A program made the position numbers and the translations under genes. 64,000 nt of DNA from NCBI RefSeq assembly GCF_003597395.2, contig NC_133769.1, positions 41,729,161 through 41,793,160 of the forward strand. Reading direction: 5' to 3'. The DNA comes from Chelonoidis abingdonii (Eukaryota; Chordata; Testudines; Testudinidae). Positions 45,700-56,756 of this stretch are shown piece by piece. The notes beneath the pieces were generated by a model. The model saw nothing but the letters and a program-made list of their open reading frames with translations. It searched no databases and had not been told where the DNA came from. Every line of letters begins with the position of its first letter. The stretch's first letter is position 1.

Positions 45700-47105
45700 C
45701 CTACTACCCAAATCACAAACCCGGAAAATCCTGCGCCCCATCATCTCGCATGTGCACTCTCACTGAGGGACTGTCTCGGATATGTAACTCTCTACTCAAC
45801 CCTAGCCACCAGCACTCCCGGCTATCTCCGTGACACCACGGATTCCTGAGAAACTACAACGCATTGGTCACCTCCCAGAAAACACCATCCTAGCCACCAT
45901 GGAGTAAGGCTCTCTACACAAACATCCCACACACATGGAATACAACTGTAGAACAGAACCTGAGACCACAGCAACAAACTGCTGCTGAGCTCTGGCCTTA
46001 ATACTCACACACAACTATTCAAGTTTGATGACAATATATCCTCCAGATCATGGCACTGCATGGCACCCGCATGGCCCCACATACGCCAATATTTTATGGC
46101 GACCTGGAACAATCGCTCCAGCTCTCGCTACTCATGCCCTTCTCTACCTACGCTACATGATGACATCTCATCATCTGGACCCTATGGAAGGAAACCTATA
46201 AAAAATCCACCATATTTAACAACTCCCACCCACCATCAACCTCAGCCTGGACCAATCTACACGGAGATCCCCTTTCTAGACACCACTGCAAATAAGTGAT
46301 GGTCACATTAACACCACTCTATATCAAAAACCTACCGACGCTACCCTACCTCATCCTCCACTTCCACCCGCCAACATCACACGATCCATTTCTACAGCCA
46401 AGCACTGAGTAACACCGCATCTGCTCTAACCCTCAACAAGACCAACACCTACAAAATCTCCACCAAGCATTCTCAAAACTACAATACCCGCACAGAGAAA
46501 TTAGGAAACAGATCAACAGAGCCAACGGTTACCCAAACCTCTACGGCAAACAAACCCAAGAAAGAAACAACGACTCCACGGCCATCACTTACAGCCCCAC
46601 TAAAACCCCTCAACGCACATACATCAGGATACAACCATCCTGACAATGACCCACACTTTCACGATCTTGGGTCAGGCCAATCCTGCCCACAGACAACCTC
46701 CAAACCTGAAACGTATTCTACCACAACTGCACACCGACCATAGTAACTCTACTCAGGAACCAACCATGCAACAAACCTCGATGCCAACTCTGCCCACATA
46801 TCTACACCAGCGACACCCATCATAGACTAACCAATCAGCCACACACACCTGTTATTCACTCACGTCCACACCAATGTAATATCCATCAATAGCAGTGCCC
46901 CTCTCTATGTACATCGGCCAAACTGACATCACCTACGGAAAAGGATAAAATGACACAAAAATCAATAATCAGGAGGCAATATAAAAAACCTGTAGGAGAG
47001 CACTCAACCTCCCTGGCCACACTATAGCAGACGTTAAGGGTGGCATCCTGCAGCAAAAAAACTCCGACCAGACTCAAAGAGAAACTGCTGATCTTAGTTC
47101 ATTGC
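45700..47105 (+). pseudogene. Penelope-like RT plus GIY-YIG endonuclease, frame-broken
   Basis: Recognisable plus-strand pieces in order are the RT part (CACGGAGATCCCCTTTCTAG, the line encoding GDP-F-LDT; TCTACAGCCAAGCACTGAG), a Cys-rich linker (CNKPRCQLCPHI at about 46770-46803) and the nuclease motif MYIGQT (about 46907-46930). A C-terminal region with CCTGGCCACACTATAGCAGA and GCAGCAAAAAAACT follows. Penelope-like elements encode RT fused to a GIY-YIG nuclease in this order. Almost every segment needs a frame change to follow, more than expected from ordinary decay beside clean flanks. Confidence 0.75.
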
Positions 47106-47306
47106 AAATTTGACACTATCACTCTGGACTCAACAAAAGGACTGTGAATGCTTCCAATTACAGAACCAGTTGCTCCTCCCTTGTTCACACCTCTACTGCT
47201 AGAACAGGCCTCACCCTACCTTACTGGAAACTAACCCTCGTTAAATCTACTGCTGCTACATATATATCACCCTGCCCCTCGCAATTTCACTACCTCTCGA
47301 CGAAGT

Positions 47307-47416
47307 NNNNNNNNNNNNNNNNNNNNNNNNNNNNNNNNNNNNNNNNNNNNNNNNNNNNNNNNNNNNNNNNNNNNNNNNNNNNNNNNNNNNNNNNNNNNNN
47401 NNNNNNNNNNNNNNNN
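47307..47416. other. Assembly gap, 110 N
   Basis: A run of 110 N lies inside the Penelope-like insertion. Its real length is unknown. Open frames that cross it are meaningless. Confidence 0.99.
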
Positions 47417-47479
47417 TTTATGGGCTTCCCTGCTATCACACCCGCACAGCTGCACAACTGCGTGGTATTCGTGTATTTT

Positions 47480-47630
47480 AAGAAGCAGCAGAGAATCCTT
47501 GGCTACTATGAGCTAACGACTTTTTGGAGCGTGAGCTTTTCGCTGGGTGATACCACATTCCAGAACGCAGGTAGTAGGAAATTTCAGGGAGGTATATTTA
47601 CATGCTAGCAAAGCGAAGATAACGAGTTAG
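47480..47630. mobile_element. Degraded second copy of the left Penelope terminus
   Basis: AGCAGCAGAGAATCCTTGGC, TTTTTGGAGCGTGAGCTTTT, CGCAGGTAGTAGGAAATTTC and ATGCTAGCAAAGCGAAGATA repeat the order of 44503-44650 with many single-base insertions and deletions. It lies just right of the gap. Confidence 0.75.
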
Positions 47631-47699
47631 TTAGCAGCACCAACCGAGCCCGTGAAAGTGTGGGATCATTTCCGGATGGGTTGTAAAGAGTACAAAAAC

Positions 47700-48100
47700 T
47701 TTCACGGGATCTTGGTGGCAGGCCAATCCTTGCCCACAGACAACCTGCCAACCTGAAACGTATTCTACCAGCAACACATGCTCACCACCATAGTAGTACT
47801 CTAGCTCAGGAACCAACCCATGCAACAAACCTCGATGCCACTCTGCCCACATATCTACACCAGCGACACATCAAGACTAACGATCAGCACACATCACTGC
47901 AGTTCATTCACGCACGTCCACCAATGTAATACTGCACAATGCCCCTCTTATGTACATCGCCAAACTGACATCATCTACGGAAAAGGATAAATGACACAAA
48001 ATCAGATAATCAGGAGGCAATATACAAAAACCTGATTAGGAGAGCATCACCTCCTGGCCACACTATAGCAGACTTAAGGTGGCATCCTGCAGCAAAAAAA
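47700..48100 (+). pseudogene. Near-duplicate of the Penelope 3' coding part
   Basis: This segment repeats 46670-47065 almost word for word (CAGACAACCT(G)CCAACCTGAAA, CAAACCTCGATGCCA, CATATCTACACCAGCGACAC, GGCATCCTGCAGCAAAAAAA). Differences are mostly one- to three-base indels rather than substitutions. It runs into the clean right terminus at about 48101. Confidence 0.8.
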
Positions 48101-48339
48101 CTTCAGGGGTATTCACCCACGAAAGCTCACGCTCCAAAACGTCTGTTAGTCTATAAGGTGCCACAGGATTCTCTGCTGCTTTTACAGATCCAGACTAACA
48201 CGGCTACCCCTCTGATACTTGTCCTGACATTGAGTCTTTCATGGGGCTAGCTCTAACTAGCTGAGCTTTGTCCGTGACCTCCAGAGACAGCCAGGCTCCA
48301 CCTAACTACAAATCCATCAGCCAAAAGGCTGAGGCTTGT

Positions 48340-48980
48340 GAATAGAAACAAGCATTTTCTATTCCCACAGTACTGAGGGAAGATGTTAAACAGGAACTGC
48401 TACATTTCAACATCTTCGAAACTTCAGGAACAGAAGTATTGAAAGAATTGGCCCAGGAAAAAGTATGGCACATACTCCCAGTCGACATGGTTTTATGGAA
48501 AATAGGTGTTTTGAAAACACCTGGATCTCATTTGTGGCTGGGATTAAAAGTCTGGTTGACAAAGGCAACTATGTTGACATAACGTATGGTCTTGTTGGAG
48601 CCAAAGTTTACTTAATGTCACATGACATACTATTTTTAAAACAGCAGTATATAAAAATTAACATAGCACGTGACAGGATTCTAAAAACTGTAATTTATCA
48701 AACTCAAATGGTGAAATTATCAAACTATAAGTGATGAATCATCATCAAGTTGAGGTGTCTTAGTAGAGCCCCTTATGTATCTGTTCTTGGCCAATGCTAT
48801 TCAACAAATGAAATCAAGGCTCTGCTAAAATCAGTGGCAGAACCCTCATCAACATCCGTACAGCCGGGATTTCACCCAACCTTTTTATAATTGATCTGGA
48901 ACTATACATAAAGTCAGTGCTGGTAAAGTTTGCCTATGACTAAAACTAGCAGCATGGCAAATACTGATAAAGATAGGTCA
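48340..48980 (+). pseudogene. CR1 LINE reverse-transcriptase relic
   Basis: The plus-strand frame 48465-48734 reads SRHGFMENRCFENTWISF then KSLVDKGNYVDITYGL and LMSHDILF. This corresponds in order to the CR1 RT segment with the S-HGF-xxK-C---L, LVD-G--VDV and SHDLL signatures. About 150 bp further on the translation NLFIIDLE....VLVKFAYD aligns with the NIFINDL..LSKFADD region, with the first Asp of the catalytic pair replaced by Tyr. Stops separate the parts. It is an old, dead CR1 copy directly right of the Penelope-like insertion. Confidence 0.72.
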
Positions 48981-49264
48981 GTTTGACAGTGATCTGGGTC
49001 TCATGGTAAATTGGGCTCACTTACTTGTTATGCTGAGAGGTACTGGTGACTGCATGAATCACAAACCTCTGAGACTGGGTGTGAATGCAGCCTTCAATTA
49101 ATATCAACTACCACTCTGAGTTAATCAGAAGCAGCGTGTCTCTGTCTCCTCTCTTCCTCCCCCTTCAACTGGAGGAGCAAGGAGACAGCCAAGCAGCAAC
49201 CTGCAAGCATAGAGGGATCCTGGAAAAAGTTAGAAAGCATGTTTTTGGATTTCTTAGATAACTA

Positions 49265-49564
49265 GGACCTTGGCTACACTGGCGCTTTATGGCACTGCAA
49301 CTTTCTCGCTCAGAGGTGTGAAAAAACACCCCCCCCCCCCAGCACAGCAAGTTACAGCACTGTAAAGCGCCAGTGTAAACAGTGCCCCAGCGCTGAGAGC
49401 ACAGCTCCCAGCACTGTAAGCTAATCTCCTCGGGGAGGTGGAGTACCTGCAGCACTGGGAGAGCTCTCTCCCAGCGCTGGCGCCGCGACTACACTCGCAC
49501 TTCAAAGCGCTGCCATGAGAGCATTCCCGCGGCAGCACTTTGAAGTTTTAAGTGTAGCCAAGCC
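49265..49564. mobile_element. Harbinger MITE with CTA TSD
   Basis: Ends GGACCTTGGCTACACT and the inverse of GGCTTGGCTACACTTA, flanked by CTA at 49262-49264 and 49565-49567. The interior has ACACCCCCCCCCCCCCC after GTGTGAAAAA and the GAGAGCTCTCTCCCAGCGCT module. Same family as the elements at 38826 and 51250. Confidence 0.9.
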
Positions 49565-49923
49565 CTAGGGTTGGGGCTGTAAGCTAAGAAACTGCTGCCC
49601 TTTGTTCTTGGTTCCCCCTCCATTTGGGCAAGCGGGACTTTGCTTTAAAGAAAATACCAGACTCCACCAATTTCTACTTCCATCTGAAATGCCTTCAGGG
49701 CCCTGAACTTTGACTAACGATTCAAGTAAAAAAGGAGCAACAACTAAATGCAGGAATATACATCTAGGAACCAAGAAGGTAAGTCACACTTGTAGACTGG
49801 ATGACTGATATGGAAAGCAGCGACTAAAAAAAAAGACTTCAGGATCATGGCAGACCAACAACTGAACATCTGCTCCCAGAGCAATACAGTGGCTTAAAGA
49901 GCAAATGCAATACGTGGATGTAT

Positions 49924-49948
49924 AAACAAACAAACAAACAAACAAACA
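49924..49948. repeat. (AAAC)6 microsatellite
   Basis: Six AAAC/ACAA units, uninterrupted. Confidence 0.9.
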
Positions 49949-49974
49949 GAGTACCACACATAAGCTGGGAGTCT

Positions 49975-50550
49975 AGAACATTAGCGAGACCATTATGAGA
50001 ATGATGTGTCCAGTTCTGATGTCAATTTCAAAAAGGATGGGGACAATCTAGAAAGGATTCAGAAGAGATACAAAAAAAATAAAAAAACCAAACATGACTT
50101 GAGTTGTGGAAAACCTGCCTTCAACTGACCTGCTTCTGTTTCTCACTGTATTTGGTTATCCCAACAGAAGAAGGTTTATGATGTTACCTGATCCCCCATC
50201 TGTCAGTAGCTACATGGAAGATTTCTGATAGAAGCCTCTTTAATCTAGTAGACAACAGCTTTACAAGATCTAGTAGCTGAAAGCTGAAGTTATACAAATT
50301 CAGACTATAAAAAGTGCACATTTTTAAACCATGAGGGTACCATTAAAACGGGATGGAGTAGATTCTCCATCACTTGAAGTCATTAAATCAATATTGGTTC
50401 CCTTTCTAAAAGGAAAGCTCTAACCAGAAGTTATGGACTTGATACAAGAATTGCCTGGTGAAATTCTATGATCTGTCTGTCTATGTCTGCAAGTCAGACA
50501 AGTTGACTGTAGTGGGCACTTCAAGCCTTAAAAAAGATAATCTATGAATG
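49975..50550 (+). mobile_element. CR1 LINE 3' region, degraded
   Basis: GTGTCCAGTTCTGATGTCAA and AGAAAGGATTCAGAAGAGAT at the left, then GTAGATTCTCCATCACTTGA and GAAATTCTATGATCTGTC, are the successive landmarks of the CR1 3' coding end and 3' UTR in plus orientation. Many substitutions indicate an old copy. Confidence 0.72.
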
Positions 50551-51246
50551 TAGGAGACAAATTTTCACAGGAGCTGGACCTAACCAGAATTAAACAGAAT
50601 TCCTTTATTTGAGTGACACAGCTTTACTCCAATAATTTCTGCACATACCAGGCTGCAGACTAATCAAGATATACCTCCTACAGGCTGGTAATGAAGAAAA
50701 TACAATTATTTCTATTTTTAATACTGGAGAGGCACTTAGAAAGGATTAGATAGATATGCCTTATTAGAGAAATAGTAAAGCAGTCCAAGTAATATGAGTG
50801 AAGACACGTCTTCTGCTTTTTAACTTGATCTCTACTGGAATAGGGCACATTAATTATAAATGCTACTATGAAGCAGTAATGAGCACTAGTTAATGACTCA
50901 GAATAATAATTACTAGTGGGTGCTATCATGAAGGTACAATTTTAGAAGCCATGAAGGTGTTACTCTGCTGAATGATTCAAAAAATAAGCAGCCAATCCTC
51001 TAGGTAATTGCACATGGAAGCTACACAAAGTTGAAAAGCTTTTCTTTATGTTAAAAAAGGGGCACACAAGGAAGTTTTATTTTAACACTACTAAGATGAT
51101 TGGTTGTCAGTGTCCACAAATCATTCCCCCCGTATAAGATTTGTGTTAGTGAAATGAATAGCTATTAAAAGGTTAGGTTGACTTTTCTGGAGAAATATTT
51201 CAGGTTCATTTCCATCTATGCTTCCCACCGCCTCCAATTCAGGGTG
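50551..51246. other. Gene-free stretch
   Basis: AT-rich sequence between the CR1 remnant and the next MITE. Nothing recognised. Confidence 0.45.
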
Positions 51247-51249
51247 TCA

Positions 51250-51573
51250 GGCCTTGGCTACACTGGCGCTTTACAGCACTGCAACTTTCTTGCTCAGTGG
51301 TGTGAAAAAAAACACACACCCCTGAGCACAGCAAGTTACAGCGCTGTAAAGCACCAGTGTAAACACTGCCCCAGCGCTGGGAGCACTGCTGTAAAGCGCC
51401 AGTGTAAACACTACCCCAGTGCTGTAAGCTAATCCCCACGGGGAGGTGGAGTACCTGCAGCGCTGGGACAGCTCTCTCCCAGCGCTGGCGCCGCAAACAC
51501 ACTCGCACTTCAAAGCGCTGCTGCGGGAGCGCTCCCACGGCAGTGCTGTTCGGCTGCTAGTGTAGCCATACCC
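51250..51573. mobile_element. Harbinger MITE with TCA TSD and internal duplication
   Basis: Ends GGCCTTGGCTACACT and the inverse of GGGTATGGCTACACTAG, with TCA on both sides (51247-51249 and 51574-51576). A segment of about 45 bp, GTAAAGC(A/G)CCAGTGTAAACACT, occurs twice in tandem at about 51347 and 51392, which explains its greater length than the 38826 copy. Confidence 0.9.
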
Positions 51574-51576
51574 TCA

Positions 51577-52560
51577 GTCATTTGACACAGTTGGCAGTAG
51601 CAGCAATAATCACGTACCTTCATGTAGAGAATAAAGGTTTTAAAATTATAGGGGGTGGACATCTTTTGTTTTGAGGAAGGGGAGTGGGTGTTTGGAAACA
51701 GTAACCAACCCTAGAAAAATACGCAGAACGGAGGAACACAACTAAATTTTGGTAACTCTCTTTGGGAAACCCTTTTATAAAAATCTATCCTTCCTCTTGC
51801 ACTTCCCCCTCCACCACCACCACCACCACATTAATTCACCAAAAGGTTTCAATGTCTCTCACTATCCAATATAAAACCAAGGAACTGAGGATTCTCTCTT
51901 TCAGATTTGTATTTCACAGATAGTCTGTTTGCAACTGCAATTCCAAGGTACTGATTTTTTTCCCCCATTTGAGTGTTTAAGTGGTTCTCTTTCAATTACT
52001 TATGAAACAGCTGTATGAGGGAATTTGATGGGTATTGCTATGGTAATAGTAAGTGTGTACAAACAATATACAAAAAACAAGGCTTTTAATATCCAACTCA
52101 CACATATCCCACGTACACCATTGATAATATGCAAGTGTTTAACTGATTTAGTTAATGAGATTATGTTCATTACATTCTTTAATTAAGTGAATTATGTACT
52201 AATAGGCTAAATGAATGAGTGAGAAATCATTTCATTTGCAATATGAAATATTTTAAAAAAAATAAGATTTGAATGGCATTTGTGGTGTAGACAAGCAGCA
52301 ACAGAACCCTGGGTGTGTATTGACGATGGAACACACACACCTTGGGTGTGCCAAGAATTCCTCAGTGCACCACAGGCATATATAGTGATTAATGCATTCA
52401 CACCCTAGAGTCTGAGATAACCATTTAGGTAAATGTGATGTAATTTTTTCCCCCAAACATCTAATGGCAAGTTTTAAACAACCTCCCACACATTTTGAGG
52501 CCTGATAAACCAGTGCAACCAGACTGTCTTAGCTACACATGTGCAAACCTCTGCTATAAT
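51577..52560. other. Gene-free stretch
   Basis: No supported gene. (CCA)n is at 51811-51830. The 52120-52260 part is AT-rich with many TAAT and TTAATTAA-like motifs; it may be a regulatory or an old repeat sequence, but there is no way to tell here. Confidence 0.45.
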
Positions 52561-52564
52561 GGTG

Positions 52565-52818
52565 CTGTACCCATGCAGAGTGGGGCATAAGACTTAACAT
52601 TGGAAATAAGGCGTAAATTTATAACAGTGAGAGCAATTAATCATTGGAACAATTTGCCAAGGTTTGTGTGGTGGATTCTCCATCGCTGACAATCATGGTT
52701 AGATGTTTTTCTAAAAGACATGCTCCAGGAATTATTTTGGGAAAGTTCTATGGCCTGTGTGTTACACAGGAGGTCTGACTAGATTATCACAATGGTCCCT
52801 TCAGGCCTTAGAATCTAT
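52565..52818 (+). mobile_element. CR1 LINE 3' end
   Basis: The run ATTGGAACAATTTGCCAAGG, GTGGTGGATTCTCCATCGCT, GATGTTTTTCTAAAAGACAT, GGTCTGACTAGATTATCACA, ATGGTCCCTTCAGGCCTTAG is the CR1 3' UTR in plus orientation, ending AATCTATGG. It is better preserved than the copy at 50 kb. Confidence 0.88.
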
Positions 52819-52819
52819 G

Positions 52820-53718
52820 GGGGAAAAAAGCCAGTTCAGCTTTATTCATTAACAGTCCAAGTTTACTTGATATAGACATGTTATTGCATGTTGTCTTTTT
52901 AAAAGTGGGCCAAATTCTCTCCTCACTGACACTCACACAGCTCTCATGGACTGCATGGGTGTCAGCGAGGGCAGAATTGAGCTCAGTTTACTTTTTTAAA
53001 TTAGCATAATTAAAGATTTATAGTCACTTCAGCAGACTAGTTTCTGCCATATGTCTGCTGTTCTGATGATGCCATTCCATGTGAGAGGTGGTAATGAAGC
53101 AGCTGACATTGCTACGCAAAGACACTTTTAGTCTGAAAACCTCCAGCCCTGCTAACTCATATGCTCATATGGACTTTTCCTTCCCAAGCTCCACAATGCT
53201 TAAGAACAGTCCGGATTCCTGCCTGACACTTGGTTCCAGTGTCTCCATGGTGGCAGCTGCTGCTACTGAGCTGGGCCCTTTGATACTAGCACACCACTGC
53301 AAGAAGCTATAGCTGTTTTTAAACACCCGTGAAAAATCTACCAAAGAGAGAAAATAAGCAGAGTCGCATGACTATCAACGAGACTGGTCTGACCTAGTGA
53401 GGGTACTTACTGAGATATGTTAATGCTGGAGTCTCAGACAAGGCAGTACAGTCATTCTGAAATGAGCATGATAGGGAGTGTATGGGAGAAGGGGGGAAAA
53501 GAAAGGCTGAACACAACACCCACATTTGAAATATCCGATCCATCTCCAATTAAAAGCAAACGGGGAAAAAATTAGATACTCTTAACGTCAGTGAGAGTTC
53601 AGTCAGGTCTTTCTTTATGGTGCGGAGCAGCAATTTTGACACCTAAAAATGGGGTGGGTGCCCACAAAGGAAGCTCAAAAACAGTTTAATATTCAAACTG
53701 TTTTTAAATCTAAAAGAA
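52820..53718. other. Gene-free stretch
   Basis: Nothing recognised. The short plus-strand frame at 53088-53312 has no domain. Confidence 0.45.
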
Positions 53719-54259
53719 TGTAGCGGGGTGAGCACCCGCTCCAGCACTGAAGGGGTGGAAAAAGCCCTGCTGGGATTGGCAACAAAACCCCAGGTGATTG
53801 GGGGAAATGGCTGCAGCTGGGGCCATGCCCCAAACAGACCAATCGGGCCTTATAAGAAGGCCAGGGCATCCAGAAGCTCAGGACTCTCTCTCTGCTTGTA
53901 GAGAGAGAAGGGCCCAGCTATAGAGAGGCAGTAGGTCCAAGCCAACCTTGCCCATGATGAGTGGCATATACTGCAGTCTGCCCCAGGGAGTGGAGCTAGA
54001 TGGTGACTGGCAGGAGCCTTACACTAAGGCAAGGTGGGGTTAGTGGGTGGGAGTTCCCCTGGATGGGGAGACCCAGAGTGTGGGGATACTGCCGGGGGGC
54101 AGCAACCTGGAGAAAGGGGCACCGGTGTCCTGGGAGGGACACAGGGGGCATCGGTAAGACAGATCACCAGCCTGCAGGGGGTGCTCCAGGACACGGCAAG
54201 AGCTAATTCCCATCACCGACCAGTAGGAGGCGACGCAGGGATGAGTCCGCACACTTACA
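53719..54259 (+). mobile_element. Probable solo LTR
   Basis: The sequence begins TGTAGCGGGGTGAGCACCCG and ends GAGTCCGCACACTTACA, that is TG...CA with short inverted ends (TGTA/TACA). A TATA-like CCTTATAAGAAGG lies at about 53845, followed by a pyrimidine-rich CTCTCTCTCTGCTTG start-site region. The right third has the ACCAGTAGGAGGCGACGCAG block often found near reptile LTR ends. No second LTR or coding region is present and the flanking TSD is not clear. Confidence 0.5.
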
Positions 54260-56340
54260 AACTAATGTACTTCATTGAGTGGCACGGTGGTTTGAAATAT
54301 AATCAACCAAGTGTTCAATCATCATGAGTCAGGTTAACAAAAAAACCCAAACAGTAACACTGCAGGACTGTTTTAAAATCATGAGATTTCAAGTGGTAAA
54401 TATTTGGAGTTCATTTTAATTGCTTTCCAGTATTTGAGCTGCTAAAGACTAGGATTTTTTTTTTAATTGAAAGCCAGGTTTCTTTGTAACATGACACCAG
54501 GCACTGGGGCTGAGAGAGCAAGCGAACTACAAGACCCATGATAAAAATCCAGAGACTTAATACTAGTTGATGAAATAGCCTCAGAGTATGTATCCACAGG
54601 GAGATAGTTACATAGGTTTGCAATTCTCTTCCACCAGTTGTTTTCAGCTTTCACAGAAGCCATTTTATAAATGCACTTGTCCAGTCATTGTTCAATACAA
54701 TGCTACTGTGGAGAGGATACTATTTCCAACACTAGCTTATTTTTTTAAATATTCTTTTCCTCACAAAAACCTGTACTGAGTACTTCAGGAATCTGGTTGT
54801 TGAAAACAGTCCAAACATACATACAGAGTTTAACCTTGTAATTTACTGCAATAATTTGAATGCCATCAAGGTAAAATTTTACTACTGCCGTTACACCACC
54901 ATATTTGGAATAATTTCCAAGAAGCTACAAAACTGTAATCACACTTACAAGGTTGTTAGTTCTCCCACCTGCAAGAAAATCAGTTATAAAAAATTGAATT
55001 GATAAGAGCATTAACAATAGGTATTTTTTCTTAAAGCAACTACGGAATTCTCCAAATTCATTTTTGCCAAAGACCCATCACGACAGCTTTCCATCATCAT
55101 GTTATGATTGCTTCATTAGGAGAGTATTATATCTGTATCTCAGGAACAGCAGCAAGGCTGTGGTTTCTCTTTTCCCCCTTAGCACGACTTGCTATGCATC
55201 AACTTTTCTATTTTATGTACGAAACGTCTCCTACTCTATACAGAGAGAACCACACCTGTAATTTTCTTCTGCTGTTTAATATAGACATGAGGAGACAAAA
55301 CAGATGTCTTCGATTATTCCATGAATGAATGAACGGCTTGATGTGACAAAGGTAATATTCTGTATAAACAGGAAAAGATTAGTTCAAAATATACAATGTT
55401 TGACAAGCTGGGAAAAATCACTCCTGCCAAGCTTGCAAAGCTATACAGTGCCTTGCAGACTAGTGTAGGTCCCAATATTTTACTGCTATACGCTTCTATT
55501 AACTGCAGATAATGTGCTTCATTGTTAGGTCCCAGATAAAACATTTTTGTATGATTCACAATGAAATGCTTTGAAATATTTTTTTTTTTTCTTAATGACG
55601 GAAGTGAATGTGTCACTGTTACTTGGAGACAGAGAAGTGTAAAATCATGTCAGGACCAGGATGTTCAGTGCTCTGGAATGAGGCTAAATGCATGTTTGGC
55701 TCCTCATGGCCCATCGTTAATGGGACTATTTCCAAAGCACCCTCTCCCAAATCTCTCTTCTTGCTGCAGACTGCGTCCCCTGCTGATGATTCATAGATGG
55801 AGGTGCCCATTTAAGATTTTATTTTTAACTAAAAACCTAAAAATCACAAGTTATTTAACATTTTACACAGCTTAAAGCCAATAATTTGACATGATGAGCC
55901 TCTGGAGCCAAGGGCATAGCTTTTGCTGGATCTTTCTATCCAGAGTTCGATATGGCAAACATGCTTGGAGAGGACAGACTACATTAATATCTTTTCATAG
56001 GAGCTAGATGCTTTCAAGCTTTTATGGAAAGACTCCTGACTTGGGTGAGCCAGGAAAGATTTAATACCTTGCCTAGAATCTCCTCAGGAAGGCAACAGTG
56101 TATGTATGAGTCTCTTAAAAGATGATAAAAGTCTTTAATGGTCAACTATTACCCCCATATTAATGGAGTACAGCAGAGAAACTAAATATTATAGGATTCC
56201 ATTTTGAAAGTAGTTGCTTTCATTTTAGGTTACTTAGGAATTACTATGGCAGGGTAGATTATTGATCTTTCTACTCTAGTATTCCTCTTTTGGAAAGAAG
56301 CTTTTTTTTCAGCATACATCTAGACCAGGACTCCATTTAA
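54260..56340. other. Gene-free stretch
   Basis: Two kilobases without a supported gene or recognised repeat. Confidence 0.45.
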
Positions 56341-56349
56341 ACTGGTTTA

Positions 56350-56750
56350 TTTCGCTAACGGAGTTTTGCAATGGAGTTCTACGGGTGAAGGAGCAGCAAA
56401 TACAGGACCCTTGGGGTAAGTGGCTATCTGTAGTGTGTGTTTGTGTTTGGAGGTTACTTGCTGTGTGCTGACCTTGTGTTTGTCTGTTTGAAGGACCATG
56501 TGCTGTGGCTGGCAGTTGGAAGCCGTGAGCTTCAAAGTAATGTTTGAAAGCTAGAAGTGTCCGTTAATTGGCTGAGCCTTAGTCAGTGGGTGGGGCTATC
56601 AAGAAGGCCATGGCTTTATAAAGCAGTGAGCAAGCGACCAGGGAGGGAGTTTTGCAACGGAGTTTGCAAGGGGGCAAGGTTCACTTGCCGTTCTTTAAAA
56701 CCTGTAAACTACATTAAAAACTTCTTGATTTAAACAATACCTTTTCATTA
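56350..56750 (+). mobile_element. LTR-like promoter region
   Basis: An inverted CCAAT motif (TTAATTGGCTGAG, about 56565), a TATA box (CTTTATAAAG, about 56610) and an ATTAAA signal (about 56713) are in the order U3-R of an LTR. The phrase GGAGTTTTGCAA(T/C)GGAGTT occurs twice, at about 56360 and 56647. A pyrimidine tract with AG (CTTTTCATTAGCTTAG) then leads into an open reading frame. The type of element is not certain. Confidence 0.45.
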
Positions 56751-56756
56751 GCTTAG

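Larger units (their letters stand above)
44501..48219. mobile_element. Large Penelope-like insertion, inverted ends, 12-bp TSD, gap inside
   Basis: The identical 12-mer TGTCCTGACATT flanks both sides (44489-44500 and 48220-48231). The left end (AAAAGCAGCAGAGAATCCTG, GGCACCTTATAGACG, GGGTGAATACCCACTTCG) is the reverse complement of the right end (GTATTCACCCACGAAAGCTC, CTATAAGGTGCCACAGGATT), which in addition has a tail CAGATCCAGACTAACACGGC, CCCCTCTGATAC. Inside are Penelope reverse-transcriptase and GIY-YIG relics in two orientations. The interior is riddled with small indels and contains a 110-base gap, whereas the outermost ends look clean. Confidence 0.85.

Noticed and set aside
47144..47608. 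154-codon frame
   Set aside because: It crosses the 110-base N gap, so its length is not real.
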